Shown: piece by piece, positions 6,429-10,126 of the stretch
How positions within the stretch are numbered: the stretch's first letter is position 1
How the letters are laid out: each line of letters begins with the position of its first letter
Assembly: GCA_030835185.1 (NCBI GenBank)
Contig: JAUQWL010000129.1
Location: 1 to 10,126 of the forward strand
Direction of reading: 5' to 3'
DNA from: Solirubrobacterales bacterium
Lineage (GTDB): Bacteria; Actinomycetota; Thermoleophilia; Solirubrobacterales; 70-9
DNA: 10,126 bases
Translations under genes and position numbers: made by a program
Notes under the pieces: generated by a model
Told to the model about the DNA's origin: nothing
Seen by the model: only the letters and a program-made list of their open reading frames with translations
The model's database searches: none

Positions 6429-7225
6429 GGGCGGGCCTCCGTCGATCGGTGACCGGTGCGACCGGCCACCTGACCGGTGCGGTCGAGCATCACGACGACG
6501 TCGGCTTCGGCCTTTGCCCGTTCGGGCTCGTGTGAAACCAGCACCCTGGTCCGGCCCTCGGCAGGTCCGATCAGGCTCCTCGAAAGCTCGCGCCCCTCGG
6601 GATCGAGGTTGGAATCCGGCTCGTCGAGCAGCAGCAGCGGGGGGCGGTGGAGCACCGCGCGGCAGATCGCGATCCGCTGGCGCATGCCGGCCGAGAAGCC
6701 GCTGACCCGGTCGTCGGCGCGCCGTCCCATCTCGAGCAGGTCGAGGTCCGCTTCGATCCGGGCCGAAGCTTCGTCCCTCGGGATACCGTGGAGACGTGCC
6801 TGGAGTTCGAGGTTCTCCCTGCCGGTCAGGTCCCGGTAGAGCAGCGGCTCGTGGCCGAGGTAGCCGATCCGGCCACGGAGCTTCCAGCTTTGATCGGGCA
6901 GTGTGCAGCCCAGGACGGTGACCTCGCCCGAGGTCGGCCTCAACAGCGTCGCGAGGATGCGCAGCATGGTGCTCTTGCCGGAGCCGTTCGGGCCGAGCAG
7001 GGCCAGGTTCTCACCTTCGGCCAGGTCGAGGTCCACCTCGCGCAGGGCCGGTCGCCCGCCGTAGTCACGGCTCAATCCGCGCAGCCGGATCGCCGGCGGG
7101 GAGGACCCCTCATCCACGTGCGGGCCGCCCGGAGAATCCGGACCGGCCGGCTCCTCTCCGCTGCGCGCCGCGTCGCTGTGAGCCTCGTGCGGCCGGTCTC
7201 TGGCCGCGTCGGGCCGATCGTCCAT
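6425..7225 (-). CDS. ccmA: Haem exporter ABC ATP-binding protein CcmA
   Basis: ATPase subunit of CcmAB in system I cytochrome c maturation. Seen in 266 residues: Walker A GPNGSGKST at 78-86, a Q-loop region GYLGHEPLLY in which the usual Gln is replaced (common in CcmA, where a GH-containing loop is typical), signature SGFSAGMRQR at 175-184, Walker B LLLLDEP at 197-203, and a switch His in VSHEPE. The first 45 or so residues are hydrophilic, rich in Asp, Pro, Ser and Gly, and absent from typical CcmA (about 200-220 residues). They may be a real extension or the start may lie nearer the domain. No Shine-Dalgarno precedes the ATG at 7225; GACAAT at 7232-7237 could be a weak -10 for a leaderless transcript. 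The upstream gap of 100 bases shows nothing else clear. Confidence 0.93.
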   Translation of the reverse strand: MDDRPDAARDRPHEAHSDAARSGEEPAGPDSPGGPHVDEGSSPPAIRLRGLSRDYGGRPALREVDLDLAEGENLALLGPNGSGKSTMLRILATLLRPTSGEVTVLGCTLPDQSWKLRGRIGYLGHEPLLYRDLTGRENLELQARLHGIPRDEASARIEADLDLLEMGRRADDRVSGFSAGMRQRIAICRAVLHRPPLLLLDEPDSNLDPEGRELSRSLIGPAEGRTRVLVSHEPERAKAEADVVVMLDRTGQVAGRTGHRSTEARP

Positions 7226-7325
7226 AGGGGAATTGTCTCAGTCCGCCGGTGAGGTGGTGAGCATCGACCTGTCCCCGGCGCTCCACCGGTGCGCGCCTGA
7301 GAGCACCTGTCGACCCCGGTGCCGC

Positions 7326-7829
7326 TCAGCGGGCGACGTGGAACTCGATCACTTCGATCTGCTTCTGGCCGTGCGAGCCGCGGAAAACCGGGCCTGCACC
7401 GCCGACCAGGTCCCCCTCCCGGGGGAGCGGCGACGGGCGCAGGTCGGTCCGCACATCGAAGACCGTGACCCCCGGAAAGGTGACACCCTCGTCGCTGGTG
7501 GTCACGAAGTGGGCGTCGCCGTCGCCGTCCGGGTCGACGGCTTCGACGTAGATCACCCGCCCGCTGGCGACGACGCAGTTGGAGAGCTCCGGCGGACAGC
7601 TGGATTCGGGCAGTTCGGGCTCTCCGGAGCCTCCCGCACCCGGATCGGGGTCGCTTCCCCGGCCACCGCCGGAAGCACCCGAATCACCGGGGTCCGGACG
7701 CTCTGCGGGGACCCTCTCCTGTTTCGGGGGGCCGACCGGTCCGGAGTCGTCGTCTACCACCCGGAGGCCCAGGAAGACGGCCCCGCCGGCCAGCAGAACC
7801 ACGGCAGCGAGCGACGCGATCCGCGTCAT
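7326..7829 (-). CDS. Secreted or membrane-anchored protein with OB-fold-like domain, function unknown
   Basis: I do not recognise a named family. The 167-residue product has an uncleaved-anchor or signal segment at about 4-24 (LAAVVLLAGGAVFLGL), a low-complexity Pro/Gly/Ser/Asp linker at about 26-75, two close cysteines (Cys78 and Cys85) that could form a disulphide, and a β-rich C-terminal domain (about 88-167). This domain has the look of an OB fold: VASGRVIYVEAV, a DPDGDGDAHF turn, VTVFDV, a PLPREGDLVGGAG strand-turn-strand, and a final QKQIEVIEFHV. The DxDxDG pattern at 99-104 resembles a calcium loop. It lies 19 bases after the aldehyde dehydrogenase gene and 100 bases before ccmA. The architecture, anchor plus OB-like domain, resembles CcmE, but CcmE's HxxxY or CxxxY motif is absent. 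No Shine-Dalgarno precedes the ATG. Confidence 0.75.
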   Translation of the reverse strand: MTRIASLAAVVLLAGGAVFLGLRVVDDDSGPVGPPKQERVPAERPDPGDSGASGGGRGSDPDPGAGGSGEPELPESSCPPELSNCVVASGRVIYVEAVDPDGDGDAHFVTTSDEGVTFPGVTVFDVRTDLRPSPLPREGDLVGGAGPVFRGSHGQKQIEVIEFHVAR

Positions 7830-7848
7830 CGGAGGTCGGGGGCGAGGG

Positions 7849-9465
7849 TCAGTCGTCGCGCCTCATCACGCGGCGGCTGACCTTGAGCAGCGGTGCCGCC
7901 CCGTTCTTCAGCCCTTCGATCCGTTCGCCACCCTTGCCGTAAAGCAGCTTTGCCGAGGAGCGCACGGCGTCGGAAAGGGTCTGGTCGTACGGGTGCCACC
8001 AGAAGTTGCGGGCAAGGCCGCGTTCGTAGGTGATCAGCTTGAGCTCGACGCATTCGTAGAAGCCGAACCTGGAGTGCGAGTGTCCGAGACCGGAGTCCTT
8101 GACGCCCCCCCAGGCGCACTGGCAGGCACCGTGCGTGAACATGTGATCGTTGATCCAGACCATGCCGGTCTCGATCTGGTCGCCGATGCGCTCGCCGCGC
8201 TGGCGGTCGCCGGTCCAGACGGATGCTCCCAGCCCGAACTCCGAGTCGTTGGCCAGTTCGAGTGCCTCCTCGTCGGAGCTGACCTTCATCACGGTGACCA
8301 CGGGACCGAATATCTCCTCCTTCATGATCCGCATGTCGTGGTTCACGCCGGTCAGCACGGTCGGAGCGATGAACTTCCCGGGGAAGCCATCGACCTCGAC
8401 CGGACCGCCGCAGAGCCGCTCGGCTCCGTTGGCGATCGCGTCGTCGACCAGTTCACAGACCAGGTCGTACTGGTCCCCGGAAACCATCGGACCGATCGCG
8501 GTGTCCACCTCGGTCGGATCGCCGACCTTGAGCTCGCCGGCGCCCCTGACCAGATGGGCGGTGAAGCGGTCGGCGATCTCGTTCCTGGCGTAGATCCGCT
8601 CGATGCCGGCGCAGGTCTGCCCGGCGTTGGCGAAGCTCCCCCAGACCGCACCGGCCGCGGCAAAGTCCAGTTTGGCGTCCTCGAGCACGATCATCGGGTC
8701 CTTGCCGCCGAGCTCGAGCACGCAGCCCTTCATCAGCCTGGCGCACTCCTCGCCGACTTTGTAGCCGACCGGCACCGAGCCGGTGAAGAAGATCTTGCCG
8801 GCGCTCGACTTGGTCAGGGCGTCGCCGATACGACCTCCGCCGTGAACGGTACGGATCAGACCCTGGGGGACGCCGGCGTCCTCGAAGGCGCGCTGGATCT
8901 CCTCACCGAGCAGCGGAGTCAGACTGGCCGGCTTGAGCACGATTCCGTTGCCGCAGATCAGGGCGATCGCGATCTCCTGGATCGGGATCGTCCACGGGTA
9001 GTTCCAGGGGGCGATCACACCGACCACGCCGATCGGCTGGAACCGGATTTTCGAACTCTTCGTCTTGAAAAGCGCCTGCGGGAAGCTGACCTTCTCGTCC
9101 TTGAGGATCTTCGGCCCCTCCCTGGCGATCCACCTCAGGGCGTCGATCGAGGGCAGAAGCTCCATCGTGTACGACTCGGAAATCGGCTTGCCCTGCTCGG
9201 CCGTGAGCAGCCTGGCGATGTCGTCGAGCCGTTCGAGCAGGATCGCAGCGGTGCGCTCGATGTAGCCCGCGCGGTCCGCGGCGCTCAACTGGGCCCAGGC
9301 GGGCTGGACCGCTGCCACCTCGTCGACGATGCCCTGCACCTGGTCCGACGTGATCGTCGTGACTTCGCCGACGGGATCGCCGGTGGCGGGGTTGAGCGAC
9401 TCAAGCGTCCCGGTCGAGGGCTTGTCGGCGGTTGTTGAAGCGGCGGATGCGGTATCTGAGGACAT
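7849..9465 (-). CDS. NAD(P)-dependent aldehyde dehydrogenase family protein
   Basis: Oxidises an aldehyde to the carboxylic acid with NAD(P)+; the substrate cannot be told from sequence. Seen in 538 residues: oxyanion Asn155 in PWNYP, cofactor Lys178 in LKPAS, the FTGSVPVG nucleotide loop at 227-234, general base Glu251 in LELGGKDP, nucleophile Cys285 in NAGQTCAG, and Glu384 in EEIFGP. All catalytic residues are present. The NH2-terminal 20 residues are Ser/Thr/Ala-rich, and about 60 residues after the core (from about 478) form a tail with NFWWHPYD and a basic end (RRVMRRDD), longer than in standard enzymes of about 480-500 residues. The ATG at 9465 has no clear Shine-Dalgarno; a TAGACT 6 nt upstream may give a leaderless transcript. 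It is probably the first gene of a new transcription unit after rarA. Confidence 0.93.
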   Translation of the reverse strand: MSSDTASAASTTADKPSTGTLESLNPATGDPVGEVTTITSDQVQGIVDEVAAVQPAWAQLSAADRAGYIERTAAILLERLDDIARLLTAEQGKPISESYTMELLPSIDALRWIAREGPKILKDEKVSFPQALFKTKSSKIRFQPIGVVGVIAPWNYPWTIPIQEIAIALICGNGIVLKPASLTPLLGEEIQRAFEDAGVPQGLIRTVHGGGRIGDALTKSSAGKIFFTGSVPVGYKVGEECARLMKGCVLELGGKDPMIVLEDAKLDFAAAGAVWGSFANAGQTCAGIERIYARNEIADRFTAHLVRGAGELKVGDPTEVDTAIGPMVSGDQYDLVCELVDDAIANGAERLCGGPVEVDGFPGKFIAPTVLTGVNHDMRIMKEEIFGPVVTVMKVSSDEEALELANDSEFGLGASVWTGDRQRGERIGDQIETGMVWINDHMFTHGACQCAWGGVKDSGLGHSHSRFGFYECVELKLITYERGLARNFWWHPYDQTLSDAVRSSAKLLYGKGGERIEGLKNGAAPLLKVSRRVMRRDD

Positions 9466-9471
9466 TGCCGC

Positions 9472-9477
9472 AGTCTA
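9472..9477 (-). promoter_or_regulatory. Possible -10 element before the aldehyde dehydrogenase gene
   Basis: The minus strand reads TAGACT, fitting TANNNT, ending 6 nt before the ATG. Transcription would then start at or next to the ATG, giving a leaderless mRNA, consistent with the missing Shine-Dalgarno. I see no convincing -35 hexamer at 16-18 nt, so this is tentative. Confidence 0.25.
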
Positions 9478-9513
9478 AAGGCGAATCGGACCGGAGGCCC
9501 GAAAGAATCTCGA

Positions 9514-9540
9514 CCGGAGACCCCCAGTCCGGGTCTCCGG
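9514..9540 (-). terminator. Perfect 10-bp inverted repeat, probable terminator of rarA
   Basis: CCGGAGACCC (9514-9523) and GGGTCTCCGG (9531-9540) are exact reverse complements around a 7-base loop, forming a very stable GC hairpin. It lies 97 bases after the rarA stop codon and 48 bases before the aldehyde dehydrogenase start. On the minus strand it is followed by TCGAGATTCTTT, a poor T-tract, which is common for terminators in high-GC actinobacteria. The bases 9541-9636 between it and rarA are somewhat less GC-rich than the genes, and I recognise nothing in them. Confidence 0.5.
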
Positions 9541-9636
9541 CCGACACAGCAACCCTCCCTGGCGTCATGCTTCAGTGGGTCGGCTTCTGAAACCCTCCAC
9601 GAACGGCAAAGTTGTGCCTCCCGGAGTTAAGGCTTT

Positions 9637-10126
9637 CTAAGCATCGGGCTTCTCATCCGGCTCCCAGCCGGGCTTTGCCGAAAGATGACCGCGCCTGATC
9701 CGGTCGGCCGCATCCCGGCGGCGCTTCATCTCCGACTCGAAGCCGTACTCGGTCGGTTCGTAGAACCTCGTGTGCTCCAGTCCCGGCGGCAGCATCGACT
9801 GGTCGGTGACGCCGCCGGGCTGGTCATGCGGGTAGCGGTAACCGGCTCCGCGACCCAGCTTGGCCGCGCCCGGGTAGTGGCTGTCGCGCAGATGATCGGG
9901 CGGAAGCTCGGGACCGTTCTGCCTGACCTCTTCGCGCGCCCGGTTGAGGCCCATGTACGAAGCGTTCGACTTCGGTGCGAGCGCGAGATAGGTCGCCGCC
10001 TGTGCGAGGTTTATCGCCGCTTCGGGCATGCCGACCCGGTCGACCGCCGCCGCTGCCGCGGTCGCCACCTGGATCGCCCGCGGGTCGGCGTTGCCGATGT
10101 CCTCGGAGGCGAGCACGACCATTCGC
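9637..10126 (-). CDS. rarA: Replication-associated recombination protein RarA (MgsA), C-terminal part
   Basis: C-terminal 163 codons of the AAA+ ATPase RarA/MgsA, a clamp-loader-like protein acting at stalled replication forks with SSB. The ATPase core lies beyond the right edge. Seen here: VLASEDIGNADPRAIQVA near the start of the visible part, then VDRVGMPEAAINLAQAATYLALAPKSNASY, which is the helical domain that begins the tetramerisation region, followed by PPDHLRDSHYP, GRGAGYRYPHD and YEPTEYGFE, all hallmarks of the family's C-terminus. The protein ends with a hydrophilic, charged tail (residues after the ERR-like helix) and a TAG stop. The reading continues in frame to the window edge, so the ATG at 10122 is internal (the Met of RMVVLASED) and not the start. 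Confidence 0.93.
   Translation of the reverse strand, partial: RMVVLASEDIGNADPRAIQVATAAAAAVDRVGMPEAAINLAQAATYLALAPKSNASYMGLNRAREEVRQNGPELPPDHLRDSHYPGAAKLGRGAGYRYPHDQPGGVTDQSMLPPGLEHTRFYEPTEYGFESEMKRRRDAADRIRRGHLSAKPGWEPDEKPDA

Noticed and set aside
7226..7325. Terminator hairpin between the OB-like gene and ccmA
   Set aside because: Only 5-bp arms (GCACC/GGTGC) with a 10-base loop and no T-tract can be found.
7579..9438. A 619-codon open frame on the plus strand
   Set aside because: It lies antisense to the aldehyde dehydrogenase, which has all its catalytic motifs; the product has no domain pattern and reflects third-position GC bias.
9541..9636. Small RNA or riboswitch downstream of rarA
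   Set aside because: The stretch is less GC-rich and has short palindromes (for example ATGCTT and AAGCAT), but no known RNA fold or consensus could be recognised.
1..10126. CRISPR arrays, tRNA or rRNA genes, insertion sequences, toxin-antitoxin or phage-defence genes
   Set aside because: None seen on either strand; gene content is housekeeping and the base composition is even.

Overview
This is a high-GC window in which every supported gene lies on the minus strand, so genes are read from high to low coordinates. The GC-rich codon use, many GTG/TTG starts, short overlaps between genes and the mix of families suggest a high-GC Gram-positive of the Thermoleophilia/Solirubrobacterales kind. 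That placement is an inference from gene style and content; no rRNA or other marker is present.

Layout in transcription order. (1) 10126-9637: C-terminal part of the AAA+ ATPase RarA, entering from the right edge. (2) 9636-9466: a 171-base gap with a perfect 10-bp inverted repeat (probable rarA terminator) and a possible -10 box just before the next gene. (3) 9465-7849: an aldehyde dehydrogenase with a complete active site. (4) 7829-7326: an unrecognised secreted or membrane-anchored protein with an OB-fold-like C-terminal half. (5) 7225-4744: ccmA, ccmB, ccmC and a ccmD-like gene, the haem-handling ABC module of system I cytochrome c maturation. (6) A 126-base gap with an imperfect GC-rich repeat. 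(7) 4617-1: a tightly packed run of a hemC homologue, a cobA-hemD fusion, a SAM hydrolase (DUF62), a biotin protein ligase and a YgjP-type zinc metallopeptidase cut by the left edge.

The centre of the window is a tetrapyrrole block. In the textbook pathway HemC makes hydroxymethylbilane, HemD closes it to uroporphyrinogen III, the SUMT domain methylates that towards sirohaem or cobalamin, and the Ccm proteins move haem to cytochrome c. SAM hydrolase sits next to the SAM-consuming SUMT.

The most noteworthy point is the HemC homologue. It is in frame and full length, and it keeps the catalytic Asp and the substrate-binding arginines. It lacks the cysteine that carries the dipyrromethane cofactor (Arg at that position), the Lys of the VHSxKD motif and the Ser pair of GTSSLRR, and the loop before the KGLF motif is shortened. 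It may be a cofactor-independent or functionally diverged HemC. A second point is that the protein encoded just upstream of ccmA has a CcmE-like architecture (N-terminal anchor plus OB-like domain) although no recognisable ccmE is present here.
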